Part shown: piece after piece, positions 34,841-42,681 of the stretch
Numbering within the stretch: the first letter of the stretch is position 1
How the letters are laid out: each line of letters starts with the position of its first letter
NCBI RefSeq assembly: GCF_006716425.1
Contig: NZ_VFOZ01000001.1
Span: forward strand, 4,402,001-4,466,000
Origin: Actinoallomurus bryophytorum
GTDB lineage: Bacteria; Actinomycetota; Actinomycetes; Streptosporangiales; Streptosporangiaceae
Direction of reading: 5' to 3'
DNA length: 64,000 bases
The notes under the pieces: model-generated
What the model was told of the DNA's origin: nothing
Database searches by the model: none
What the model saw: only the letters and a program-made list of their open reading frames with translations
Position numbers and translations under genes: made by a program

Positions 34841-35285
34841 CCAGCTCGAACGTGTCGGCCGCCCAGCTCGGCACGAGCCCCATCACCTGCGCGGGGTCCC
34901 TGCTGCCCGGGTAGATCGTGGTGTGCCAGGGGAAGGCGCTCCAGCTGTGCCCGGCGCGGTCGTGCAGCGAGTAGTCGATCTGGAAGTCACGGGGGCTCTT
35001 GGTGAGCGGCTCGGCCCGCAGCGTGGCGAGCACGAGCGTCTCGCCGGGCCGTGCCGGTGAGCCGATGCCCTCCGCCGGCAGGTCGCCGGGTCTCAGCACG
35101 GCACGGCCGTAGCCGACGAGCGTCCAGCGGATCTGCTGGAAGACGGCGGGCCGCCCGAACGCCACCGTACGGGTGTGGCCGCCGGGCACGTCCTGGCGGT
35201 AGTACTTCCACTGCGGGCGGAACGGCAGGTAGATCGCGGTGCCCGCCAGCACCAGCAGCGCCAGGATCCGCAGGAGGCGTTTCAC
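34773..35285 (-). CDS. Anchored exoprotein A of a three-gene set, unknown
   Basis: 170 residues. An uncleaved signal or anchor helix (residues 4-20, [17 protein letters not shown]) is followed by a beta-rich domain (HTRTVAFGRPAVFQQIRWTLVGYG; GETLVLATLRAEPL; FQIDYSLHDRAGHSWSAFPW; DTFELVMR). The layout recalls DUF4352/telokin-like Ig domains, but the match is from pattern only. It overlaps the preceding gene by 4 bp (ATGA) and overlaps the convergent membrane protein gene by 68 bp. The last gene of the set. Confidence 0.65.
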   Translation of the reverse strand: MKRLLRILALLVLAGTAIYLPFRPQWKYYRQDVPGGHTRTVAFGRPAVFQQIRWTLVGYGRAVLRPGDLPAEGIGSPARPGETLVLATLRAEPLTKSPRDFQIDYSLHDRAGHSWSAFPWHTTIYPGSRDPAQVMGLVPSWAADTFELVMRHQHQDLSPALGGPQLVFRR

Positions 35286-35920
35286 GACGGCCCCGGCAGG
35301 CCGTAGCCCTGGGCCGCCGTGTGGTCCAGGCGTACGGCGTCCGCCGCCGAGATGCCGAGGTCGACGTGGGCCTCGTCGCTGAACCGGACCGGGTCGTTGC
35401 GGTAGAACCCGAACTCCGCGTCCTCGGTGTCACGGTCGGAGACGTAGAGGCGCGCGCCCGCCAGCGCCCGTGCCGGCACGTCGAACAGGTAGACGCCTCG
35501 CCGTGGCATTCCGGGCTGGAAGCGCAGGTAGCTCAGGGGCGTGACCAGGGGCTGGGACAGGATGCCGCCGCCGAGCTTGTCGGTCGGGTAGTAGTCGCCG
35601 TACGCGGTGTGCAACGTGGCCGACGCGACGTACACCGGCGAGCGCCGCGCCGCCACGGTGGCGATGACGACGGCGAAGACGCCGCCCGCCGGGATGATCT
35701 GTGGCTTGGCGCCGTAGGGCCCCTCCGGCACCCGGATCGAGCGCGCGGTCTGGACCTGCTCGACCCGGATCGTGAAGCGCGGCTCGGTGAGCGTACGGCC
35801 GATGCGCCCGTTCTCGACGAACGGGCCGTACGCGCGCTCGTAGCTCCAATGGGCACCCTGCAGGGCCACCGCCGCGCAGGCCAGCGCCACCGCGACGACG
35901 ATCGATGCCAGTCGCCTCAT
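35282..35920 (-). CDS. Anchored exoprotein B of a three-gene set, unknown
   Basis: 212 residues. N-terminal signal or anchor (MRRLASIVVAVALACAAVAL), then a beta-rich domain: FTIRVEQVQTARSIRVPEG, GGVFAVVIATVAARRSPVYVASATLHTAYGDYY, YLRFQPGMPRRGVYLFDVP, ARLYVSDRD. The central F.VV.....-V..A.L.....YY pattern is that of extracellular DUF4352-like domains. No catalytic residues are evident. It overlaps both neighbours by ATGA, so the three proteins are made together and probably form one complex at the outer face of the membrane. Confidence 0.68.
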   Translation of the reverse strand: MRRLASIVVAVALACAAVALQGAHWSYERAYGPFVENGRIGRTLTEPRFTIRVEQVQTARSIRVPEGPYGAKPQIIPAGGVFAVVIATVAARRSPVYVASATLHTAYGDYYPTDKLGGGILSQPLVTPLSYLRFQPGMPRRGVYLFDVPARALAGARLYVSDRDTEDAEFGFYRNDPVRFSDEAHVDLGISAADAVRLDHTAAQGYGLPGPS

Positions 35921-36567
35921 CGCTTCACCGGCAGGGTCACGTTGGCGGCGAGTACCGGGATGATCTCCGTGACACGGCCCGACTTGTGGGTCAGCGGGTT
36001 GGTCTCGACCTTCTTCTCAAAGCGCCGGGCCTGCCATTCCCAGTAGCCGCGCGGGTCGAGGATCCCCGCCTCGGCGTGCTCGTAGCTCGCCAGCGCCACG
36101 GTGACCTGGTCCGGCACGACGGTCCGCGGGGTGAGCTCGTACTGCACCGCGACGTAAGTGGGCAGCTGGGGCTGGAGTGAACGGAAAAGGGTGTTCCCGG
36201 CGATGGCCTGGGCGTCGACGAGTTTCGGGAGCGGGCCGTTCCGGGAGTTCCAGTGGAGGAACATGCCGTGGGAGAACACTCCGTGGTCGCTGTCGGCGCC
36301 GCTCGTGCCGAGGGTCTCGCGGGTCGGGTTCGTCACCCAGGCGTTGATCACCAACAGCCGGCGCTCGGCGGTGAACTTCGTCTTCTTGACGACGGCGACG
36401 TGCGCTCCGACGAGCCGGGTGCGGAACAGGTGCTGGTCGACCTCCCGGCCGGGCGGCACGGACCGCGGGGTGTCGGCGGCGCGCAGGCCGCCGGACAGCC
36501 AGAGAACGCCCACACCGACGAGGACGGTCAGTGTGGCGGAGGCGGCGACACGTGCTCGGGGGCGCAC
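35917..36567 (-). CDS. Anchored exoprotein C of a three-gene set, unknown
   Basis: 216 residues from GTG 36567, giving MRPRARVAASATLTVLVGVGVLWLSGG, a clear basic start plus transmembrane helix. The outer part has VVKKTKFTAERRLLVINAWVTNPTRETLGTSG, HGMFLHWNSRNGPLPKLVDAQAIAGNTLF, LQPQLPTYVAVQYELTP and VTVALASYEHAEAG, again an Ig-like beta pattern. TATCAT on the minus strand (36581-36576) begins 14 nt before this GTG, so the operon start is probably leaderless. Longer in-frame starts (36603, 36696) would bury the helix behind a non-membrane leader. Confidence 0.65.
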   Translation of the reverse strand: MRPRARVAASATLTVLVGVGVLWLSGGLRAADTPRSVPPGREVDQHLFRTRLVGAHVAVVKKTKFTAERRLLVINAWVTNPTRETLGTSGADSDHGVFSHGMFLHWNSRNGPLPKLVDAQAIAGNTLFRSLQPQLPTYVAVQYELTPRTVVPDQVTVALASYEHAEAGILDPRGYWEWQARRFEKKVETNPLTHKSGRVTEIIPVLAANVTLPVKR

Positions 36568-36676
36568 GAGGCACAATGATAGGTGGGTCCCCCCGGCCGA
36601 CATGGGCGAATACGGACCGGCCACTTCCGGCGCGTCCAACATGTGAAACGACGTGAGACGCGAGCGCCACGGCCCG

Positions 36677-36682
36677 TAGACT
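36677..36682 (+). promoter_or_regulatory. -10 element of the thrCB operon
   Basis: TAGACT lies 34 nt before AGGAGGA and GTG 36716, placing transcription near 36689 with a short leader. No good -35 was found. Confidence 0.35.
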
Positions 36683-36715
36683 CGGCCCACGATCATCGCA
36701 GGTCAGGAGGAGCAC

Positions 36716-37756
36716 GTGACCAAGGCATGGCGGGGGGTCATCGAGGAATACCGTGACCGGCTTCCGGTCACGGCCGACACGCCGGTCATCACCCTGCTCG
36801 AGGGCGGCACACCACTGCTCCCGGCTCCACGGCTCTCCCAGCTCACGGGCTGCGACGTCCACCTCAAGGTCGAGGGCTCCAACCCGACCGGTTCGTTCAA
36901 GGACCGCGGCATGACGCTCGCGATCAGCCGGGCCGCCGAAGAAGGCGCCAAGGCGGTCATCTGCGCCTCCACCGGCAACACCGCCGCAGCGGCCGCCGCC
37001 TACGCCGTACGCGCCGGCATGGTCTGCGCGGTTCTCGTGCCCCAGGGCAAGATCGCGATGGGCAAGCTGGCGCAGGCACTCGTGCACGGCGCCCGGCTCC
37101 TGCAGGTCGACGGCAACTTCGACGACTGCCTCGAGCTCGCGCGCAAGCTCTCCGCCGACTACCCGGTCGCCCTGGTCAACTCGGTGAACCGCTACCGGCT
37201 GGAGGGGCAGAAGACCGCCGCGTTCGAGATCGTCGACACGTTCGGCGCCGCACCGGACGTCCACTGCCTGCCCGTCGGCAACGCCGGCAACATCTCCGCC
37301 TACTGGATGGGTTACCAGGAATACGACACGCGCCCGCGCATGCTCGGCTTCCAGGCCGCCGGCGCCGCGCCGATCGTCCGTGGCGAGCCGGTCCTCGCAC
37401 CGCAGACCATCGCCACCGCGATCCGCATCGGGTACCCCGCCTCCTGGGATCTCGCGATCCGTGCGCGCGACGAGTCCGGCGGCGCGATCGAGGCCGTCAC
37501 CGACCGGCAGATCCTCGCCGCCTACCGTCTCCTGGCCCGTGAGGAGGGCGTCTTCGTCGAGCCCGCGTCGGCGGCGAGCGTCGCCGGCCTGCTGCAGGCC
37601 CGCGACGAGGACCTCGTACGGCCGGGGGAGCGCGTCGTCTGCACCGTGACCGGACACGGCCTGAAGGACCCCGACTGGGCGATCTCCGGCGCGCCCGCGC
37701 CGCTGACGGTGCCGGTGGACGCCCACGCGGCGGCGTCGGCCCTGGAGCTCACTTGA
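36716..37756 (+). CDS. thrC: Threonine synthase
   Basis: 346 residues, the short bacterial form. The PLP lysine is in [16 protein letters not shown] (about K62). [14 protein letters not shown] and [15 protein letters not shown] bind the PLP phosphate, and [13 protein letters not shown] closes the site. It converts O-phosphohomoserine to threonine. AGGAGGA (36705-36711) precedes GTG 36716. The stop overlaps the TTG start of thrB by 4 bp. It has its own promoter region because hom lies beyond an oppositely oriented three-gene set. Confidence 0.96.
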   Translation: MTKAWRGVIEEYRDRLPVTADTPVITLLEGGTPLLPAPRLSQLTGCDVHLKVEGSNPTGSFKDRGMTLAISRAAEEGAKAVICASTGNTAAAAAAYAVRAGMVCAVLVPQGKIAMGKLAQALVHGARLLQVDGNFDDCLELARKLSADYPVALVNSVNRYRLEGQKTAAFEIVDTFGAAPDVHCLPVGNAGNISAYWMGYQEYDTRPRMLGFQAAGAAPIVRGEPVLAPQTIATAIRIGYPASWDLAIRARDESGGAIEAVTDRQILAAYRLLAREEGVFVEPASAASVAGLLQARDEDLVRPGERVVCTVTGHGLKDPDWAISGAPAPLTVPVDAHAAASALELT

Positions 37757-38652
37757 CCCGAGCGGTACGCGTACGCGTCCCCGCCACCAGCGCCAACCTC
37801 GGACCCGGCTTCGACGCGCTCGGCCTGGCCCTGGGCCTGTACGACGACGTCGAGATCGAGATGGCCGGTTCCGGCCTGTCGATCGAGGTCAGCGGGGAGG
37901 GCGAGGACACGGCGGGCCGCGGCGAGGGGCACCTGGTCGCGCAGACGTTCCGTGCGGCGTACGCGGGCATCGGCGGCGCCGCGGAGGGCCTACGGATCCG
38001 CTGCGTCAACCGCATCCCGCACGCTCGCGGGCTCGGATCCTCCTCGGCGGCGACGATCGCCGGCATCCTGGCCGCGCGTGCCCTGCACCCCGATGGCGCG
38101 GAGTTCACCGACGAGGACGTCCTGGCACTGGCCACCCGTATCGAGGGGCATCCCGACAACGTCGCGCCCTGTCTCGCCGGCGGCCTCACGATCGCCTGGC
38201 AGACCTCCGGCGGGCCACGCCTGACCAGACTCGGCGTCTCCCCGCGCGTACGGCCGGTGGCGCTCGTACCGGACTCGCACCTGTCCACCGTGCGCGCCCG
38301 CGGGCTGCTGCCGGAGATGGTGCCCCACGCCGACGCCGCCGCGAACTCCGGACGCGCCGCGCTGCTCATCGCGGCGCTGACCGCGTCTCCCGAACTCCTC
38401 CTCGACGCCACCGAGGACCGGCTGCACCAGTCCTACCGCGCTCCGGCGATGCCCGAGTCGCTGGACCTGGTCGAGCGGCTGCGCGGAAAGGGCGTCGCCG
38501 CCGTGGTCTCCGGTGCGGGACCGACGGTTCTCGCACTCGCCTTCCGCGATGGCGAAGTTGATTCAATTGGCGCGGAAGTGGGTAGTTCGTGGCACATACA
38601 GCCGCTGGATGTGGCCCCCCATGGCGCATGCGTTCAGCCAATTGATCAGTGA
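37753..38652 (+). CDS. thrB: Homoserine kinase
   Basis: 299 residues, GHMP kinase family. [21 protein letters not shown] is motif 1, [21 protein letters not shown] the ATP-phosphate loop, and [14 protein letters not shown] motif 3 near the C-terminus. It makes O-phosphohomoserine, the ThrC substrate. The rare TTG start at 37753 overlaps the thrC stop (TTGA), so its translation must depend on coupling. The last residues (PHGACVQPI) precede the long rho leader. Confidence 0.95.
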   Translation: MTRAVRVRVPATSANLGPGFDALGLALGLYDDVEIEMAGSGLSIEVSGEGEDTAGRGEGHLVAQTFRAAYAGIGGAAEGLRIRCVNRIPHARGLGSSSAATIAGILAARALHPDGAEFTDEDVLALATRIEGHPDNVAPCLAGGLTIAWQTSGGPRLTRLGVSPRVRPVALVPDSHLSTVRARGLLPEMVPHADAAANSGRAALLIAALTASPELLLDATEDRLHQSYRAPAMPESLDLVERLRGKGVAAVVSGAGPTVLALAFRDGEVDSIGAEVGSSWHIQPLDVAPHGACVQPIDQ

Positions 38653-39015
38653 CACGCGACATCGACCTCTGGGGAATAGCAGTGTGCCCAGGTGATGTTA
38701 GGCTAAGTGCCGCACCAGATGCCCCGCTCGGGGGCGTGGGCTCGTCGGCCACTCCGGCTTATGCCGGCCGCGTGATGCGGATGTGGTTCCCCGGCACCGA
38801 AACCGCTCGTCGTTCATTGTTCAGGCAAAGCTTCGGACGTAACGGGATCGGGGATCAGATCCGGCGACCTGCCTCCACCATCTGGCTGTGGGCAGAACTC
38901 TTCGCCGATCAACACCAGATCAGCAGAGCTCGACTGATCCGGCGCCCCCGCCGGCTCGCACTACCGGGTTGCCTGGCCGACGGCGGCCACACCCGCTCCC
39001 TGGGAAGGACCCTTA
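38653..39015 (+). other. Long leader/intergenic region upstream of rho
   Basis: 363 bp without a convincing gene; the open frame at 38649-39065 has random-looking composition. TAGGCT at 38699-38704 is a possible -10. GCCCC-gctcg-GGGGC is a small hairpin around 38720-38735. GGGAAGGA (39002-39009) is the rho ribosome site. Long leaders are common for autoregulated rho genes, so it may hold Rho-sensitive RNA. Confidence 0.45.
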
Positions 39016-41046
39016 GTGAGCGAATCCACCGAACTCCTCACGGACGCAGCTACAACGGCGCCTGACGCCACCCTTGCCGAAGAAGCGGCTCCTGCTGCTC
39101 CGCGGCGTCGTCGCACGGGCACCGGCCTGTCGGCGATGGTGCTCCCTGAGCTGAAGGCTCTTGCCTCCAGCCTCGGCATCAGCGGTACGGGCGGCATGCG
39201 CAAGAGCCAGCTCATCGCTGCCATCCAGGAGAAGCAGGCGCAGAACGCCGGCGGCGGTGAACAGGCGACATCGTCGCCTAAGACTGACAGTGAGCCCACG
39301 ACGGCGCCGGTCGCCGCCGACACGGAGAGCGGCGAGTCCCAGCAGCCACGGCGCGAGCGCGCGCCCAGGCGCGACGACGCCGCCCAGCAGGGCCAGCAAG
39401 AAGTCCGGAGCGACTCGGCCGAGTCCGAGGGCGGTGCCCGTGAGGGCGGCGCTCGCGAGAACGGCCGCGAAAACGGCCGCGAAAACGGCCGCGAGGGCGG
39501 CGGTCGTGACGGCGGGGGCCAGCAGCGTCAGCGCCAGCGCAGCAACCGCAACCGCGACGGCCAGCGCGACGACAACCGTGGCCAGCGCGATGACAACCGC
39601 GGGCAGCGCGATGACAACCGCGGGCAGCGCGATGACAACCGTGGCCAGCGTGACGACAACCGCGGGCAGCGCGACGACAACCGCGGACCGCGCGATGACA
39701 ACCGTGGCCAGCGCGATGACAATCGTGGTGGCGGCCAGGGTCAGCGCGGCGGCCAGGGTCAGCGCCAGAACGACCGGCAGAACGACCGCCAAAACGATGA
39801 CGACGACGAGAGCGGTGGCCGCGGCCGCAGGCGCGGACGGTTCCGCGAGCGCAACCGTGGCCGTGGAACCGGCCGGGAGCGTTACGGCGAGGCCGACCCG
39901 GTGATCGCCGAGGACGACGTCCTGATCCCGGTCTCCGGCATCCTGGACATCCGCGACAACTACGCGTTCGTCCGTACGACGGGCTACCTGCCGGGCCCGC
40001 AGGACGTCTACGTCTCGCTGGCCCAGGTCCGCAAGTACGGCCTGCGCAAGGGCGATGTCATCACCGGCGCCGTGCGGCAGCCGCGCGACGGTGAGCGGCG
40101 CGAGAAGTTCAACGCGCTCGTCCGCCTCGACACGGTCAACGGCATGGAGCCGGAGCAGGCCAAGGGCCGCGTCGACTTCTCCAAGCTGACCCCGCTCTAC
40201 CCGCAGGAGCGGCTGCGCCTCGAGCAGGACCCGACGCAGCTCACCACGCGGATCATCGACTTCGTCGCCCCGATCGGCAAGGGCCAGCGCGGCCTGATCG
40301 TCTCGCCGCCCAAGGCCGGCAAGACGATGGTGCTGCAGGCGATCGCCAACGCGATCACCAAGAACAACCCCGAGTGCCACCTGATGGTCGTTCTGGTCGA
40401 CGAACGCCCTGAAGAGGTCACCGACATGCAGCGGACGGTGAAGGGCGAGGTCATCCACTCGACCTTCGACCGCCCGGCGGACGACCACACCATGGTCGCC
40501 GAGCTGGCCATCGAGCGTGCCAAGCGGCTCGTCGAGCTGGGCCACGACGTCGTCGTGCTGCTCGACTCGATCACCCGCCTCGGCCGGGCGTACAACCTGG
40601 CGGCCCCGGCCAGCGGCCGGATCCTGTCCGGTGGTGTGGACTCCACGGCGCTGTACCCGCCGAAGCGGTTCTTCGGCGCCGCCCGCAACATCGAGAACGG
40701 CGGCTCGCTGACGATCCTCGCGACCGCGCTGATCGAGACCGGCTCCCGTATGGACGAGGTCATCTTCGAGGAGTTCAAGGGCACCGGCAACATGGAGCTG
40801 CGGCTGCGCCGCGAACTCGCCGACAAGCGCGTGTTCCCGGCCATCGACGTCGACGCCTCCAGCACTCGTAAGGAAGAGATCCTGATGGCTCCGGAGGAGC
40901 TGCGGGTCGTCTGGCAGCTGCGACGGGTGCTTCACGCGCTCGATGCCCAGCAGGCCCTGGAGCTCCTCATCGAGAAGATGAAGGAGACCGGGTCCAACGC
41001 CGAGTTCCTGCTCCAGGTGCAGAAGACCACGCTGAACAACGACTGA
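39016..41046 (+). CDS. rho: Transcription termination factor Rho with expanded N-terminal insertion
   Basis: 676 residues, long for Rho (about 420 in E. coli). Residues about 35-75 are the Rho N-domain (LPELKALASSLGISGTGGMRKSQLIAAIQ). Residues about 80-290 are a disordered Arg/Asn/Asp/Gln/Gly insertion containing eight GQRDDNR repeats, typical of actinobacterial Rho and able to bind RNA. Then comes the cold-shock-like RNA site (GILDIRDNYAFVRTTGYLPGPQDVYVS), the Walker A loop SPPKAGKT (about 432), the Walker B LLDSITRLGRAYN and the Q-loop/R-loop region. It is an RNA-dependent ATPase translocase. GTG 39016 follows GGGAAGGA. Confidence 0.97.
   Translation: MSESTELLTDAATTAPDATLAEEAAPAAPRRRRTGTGLSAMVLPELKALASSLGISGTGGMRKSQLIAAIQEKQAQNAGGGEQATSSPKTDSEPTTAPVAADTESGESQQPRRERAPRRDDAAQQGQQEVRSDSAESEGGAREGGARENGRENGRENGREGGGRDGGGQQRQRQRSNRNRDGQRDDNRGQRDDNRGQRDDNRGQRDDNRGQRDDNRGQRDDNRGPRDDNRGQRDDNRGGGQGQRGGQGQRQNDRQNDRQNDDDDESGGRGRRRGRFRERNRGRGTGRERYGEADPVIAEDDVLIPVSGILDIRDNYAFVRTTGYLPGPQDVYVSLAQVRKYGLRKGDVITGAVRQPRDGERREKFNALVRLDTVNGMEPEQAKGRVDFSKLTPLYPQERLRLEQDPTQLTTRIIDFVAPIGKGQRGLIVSPPKAGKTMVLQAIANAITKNNPECHLMVVLVDERPEEVTDMQRTVKGEVIHSTFDRPADDHTMVAELAIERAKRLVELGHDVVVLLDSITRLGRAYNLAAPASGRILSGGVDSTALYPPKRFFGAARNIENGGSLTILATALIETGSRMDEVIFEEFKGTGNMELRLRRELADKRVFPAIDVDASSTRKEEILMAPEELRVVWQLRRVLHALDAQQALELLIEKMKETGSNAEFLLQVQKTTLNND
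39454..39489 (+). repeat. 12-bp tandem repeat in rho
   Basis: Three copies of CGCGARAACGGC encode ArgGluAsnGly units in the disordered insertion of Rho; copies 2 and 3 are identical. Confidence 0.85.
39559..39726 (+). repeat. 21-bp tandem repeat (8 copies) in rho
   Basis: Eight head-to-tail 21-bp units encode GQRDDNR (unit 7 is GPRDDNR). Most differences between units are synonymous third-position changes, showing selection on the peptide after expansion. Confidence 0.95.
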
Positions 41047-41067
41047 CGCGACGCGTGAACGCGTGAA

Positions 41068-41102
41068 GAGGACGCCCCGGGTCATTCGCCCGGGGCGTCC
41101 TC
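41068..41102 (+). terminator. Terminator of rho
   Basis: Perfect 14-bp inverted repeat GAGGACGCCCCGGG (41068-41081) and CCCGGGGCGTCCTC (41089-41102) with a 7-nt loop, 21 bp after the rho stop. Confidence 0.85.
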
Positions 41103-41120
41103 GCGTTCCGGACACCGGGA

Positions 41121-41185
41121 CCCGTGGTCAAGACCCGTGGTCGGGGCCTGTGGTCGGGGCCTGTGGTCGGGGCCCGTGGTGGGGA
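41121..41185. repeat. 13-bp tandem repeat, five copies
   Basis: Five contiguous 13-bp units of consensus CCYGTGGTCGGGG run into the palindrome at 41176-41197. Each unit contains TGGTCG, close to the palindrome half-site TGGTGG. They lie between the rho terminator and the first sensor kinase gene. Confidence 0.85.
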
Positions 41186-41197
41186 TAGCCCCACCAC
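41176..41197. promoter_or_regulatory. Palindromic operator candidate upstream of kinase 1
   Basis: GTGGTGGGG-ATAG-CCCCACCAC, a perfect 9-bp dyad. It contains TGGTGG-N8-CCACCA (41177-41196), a pattern also found at 45349-45368 upstream of kinase 2 and the exporter. Confidence 0.7.
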
Positions 41198-41284
41198 GAC
41201 GACGCTGGGACGCTCCATGGTGCGCGGGGCTGCCGTTAGCGAGGCTGTAGCCGTACGGTTGATGGCGGCGCGAAAGGGACAGCG

Positions 41285-42586
41285 GTGAACAGCACGCTCG
41301 AAATGACACCCTCCCAGCGGAGGTTCGGGCCGCTGAGGTTGGCGAGGGAATCGCTGACCTGGCGGTCGGCGGCTTACCTGCTGTTGCACTTTCCTCTGGG
41401 ACTGGTCTACTTCGTCGGCCTGGTCGTGCTCCTGTCGGTCTCCGCGGGCACGCTGGTCATCTGGGTCGGTGTGCTCGGCTTCGCCCTGGCCATGGTTCTC
41501 TGGCGCGCCGCCGCGATCCTCGAACGCCGGCTCGTGAAGGCGGCCTTCGGCGTCGAGATCCCCAGGCCGTACCGCGCGATGCCCGAGGGCGCGAAGCCGG
41601 TCAGGAAGCTGAGGACGATGGCCGGCGACCCGGCCACCTGGAAGGACCTGGTCTACCTCTTCCTGGTCTTCCCGCTGGGCATCTTTGAGTTCGTGCTGTC
41701 GGTCGGCCTCTGGTCCGCCTCCGCCGGGCTCATCGCGACACCGCTCACGATCAACTGGCAGCAGGCGGGCTTCCTGTACCTCACGATCGGCGGCCGGCAG
41801 ATCTGGTTCGACAACACGATCGCGACCCTGCCGGCGATCCCACTCGGGATAGCGCTCGCCGGGGCGACCCTGTACGTCGTCCGTGGTGTCGGCTACGCCC
41901 ACGGCGCGCTCGCCCGCTATCTCCTCGGCCCGAACGAGACCCAGCGACTGCGCGTGCGTACGGCACAGCTCCAGGCGAGCCGGGCACGCGGGGTGGACGC
42001 CGCCGAGGCCGAGCGCCGCCGCATCGAGCGTGACCTTCACGACGGCGCCCAGCAGCAGCTGCTCGCGGTGGCGATGGACCTCGGCCGGGCGCGGGCCAAG
42101 CTGGAGAGCGACCCCGTGGCCGCGCAGGAGCTGATCCAGCAGGCCCACGCCGGCGCCAAGGACGCCATCGTGGAGCTGCGCAACCTCGCGCGCGGCATCT
42201 ACCCCGCGATCCTCACCGACCGCGGCCTGGACGCGGCGATCTCCGCGGTGGCCGCGCGCGGCGAGGTGCCGGTCACCGTTGACGTCGACCTGCCCACCCG
42301 GCCGCCCGCGGCGGTGGAGAGCATCGCGTACTTCATCGTCTCCGAGGCCCTCACCAACATCAATAAGTACGCCCGCGCCACCCACGCCTCCGTGCGCGTC
42401 AGCCGCGACCAGAACTGGATCGTGGTGGAGGTCTCCGACAACGGCGTCGGTGGCGCGAGCGCCTCTCCCGGCGGCGGTCTGGCCGGTCTGGCCGACCGTG
42501 CGGCCGGGATCGACGGGATCCTCACCGTCAACAGCCCGCTCGGCGGCCCCACGGTGATCAGGGCGGATCTTCCCTCCGTCTGGTGA
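41285..42586 (+). CDS. Sensor histidine kinase, DesK/NarX-like (kinase 1)
   Basis: 433 residues. Residues 25-210 form a putative-sensor domain with two pairs of membrane segments (YLLLHFPLGLVYFVGLVVLL; DLVYLFLVFPLGIFEFVLSV and following). HisKA_3 has ERRRIERDLHDGAQQQLLAVA with the phospho-accepting His near 251. The ATPase domain has SEALTNINKYARATHA (N box), VSDNGVGGA and GGGLAGLADRAAGIDG. It should phosphorylate the NarL-type regulator encoded 95 bp downstream. GTG 41285 follows AAAGGGA. The palindrome 88 bp upstream suggests autoregulation. Confidence 0.92.
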   Translation: MNSTLEMTPSQRRFGPLRLARESLTWRSAAYLLLHFPLGLVYFVGLVVLLSVSAGTLVIWVGVLGFALAMVLWRAAAILERRLVKAAFGVEIPRPYRAMPEGAKPVRKLRTMAGDPATWKDLVYLFLVFPLGIFEFVLSVGLWSASAGLIATPLTINWQQAGFLYLTIGGRQIWFDNTIATLPAIPLGIALAGATLYVVRGVGYAHGALARYLLGPNETQRLRVRTAQLQASRARGVDAAEAERRRIERDLHDGAQQQLLAVAMDLGRARAKLESDPVAAQELIQQAHAGAKDAIVELRNLARGIYPAILTDRGLDAAISAVAARGEVPVTVDVDLPTRPPAAVESIAYFIVSEALTNINKYARATHASVRVSRDQNWIVVEVSDNGVGGASASPGGGLAGLADRAAGIDGILTVNSPLGGPTVIRADLPSVW

Positions 42587-42602
42587 GCGAACCGTGACGA
42601 AA

Positions 42603-42625
42603 AGCCCGGCGCACCGCCGGGCTTC
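42603..42625. terminator. Hairpin between kinase 1 and regulator 1
   Basis: AAGCCCGGCG (42603-42612) and CGCCGGGCTT (42616-42625) with a 3-nt loop, followed by CTCTC. It would terminate or attenuate the kinase transcript; the regulator gene has its own -10 at 42669. Confidence 0.75.
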
Positions 42626-42668
42626 TCTCACGAACGGCGGGACGTGTCCGTCTTCCGGCGCATTCCTC

Positions 42669-42674
42669 TAGGCT
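42669..42674 (+). promoter_or_regulatory. -10 element TAGGCT, leaderless type
   Basis: TAGGCT begins 13 nt before GTG 42682, without a ribosome site between them. Confidence 0.5.
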
Positions 42675-42681
42675 GTGGGCC

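Noticed and set aside
38649-39065. Plus-strand open frame of 138 codons before rho
   Set aside because: Random-like composition, overlaps the rho start in another frame and lacks a ribosome site.
39559-39726. CRISPR-like regular repeat pattern
   Set aside because: Units are directly adjacent with no spacers and lie in frame inside rho.
39013-41115. Minus-strand open frame of 700 codons with hydrophobic stretches opposite rho
   Set aside because: The hydrophobic Val/Ala/Leu runs are the antisense reading of the GQRDDNR repeats, not membrane helices.
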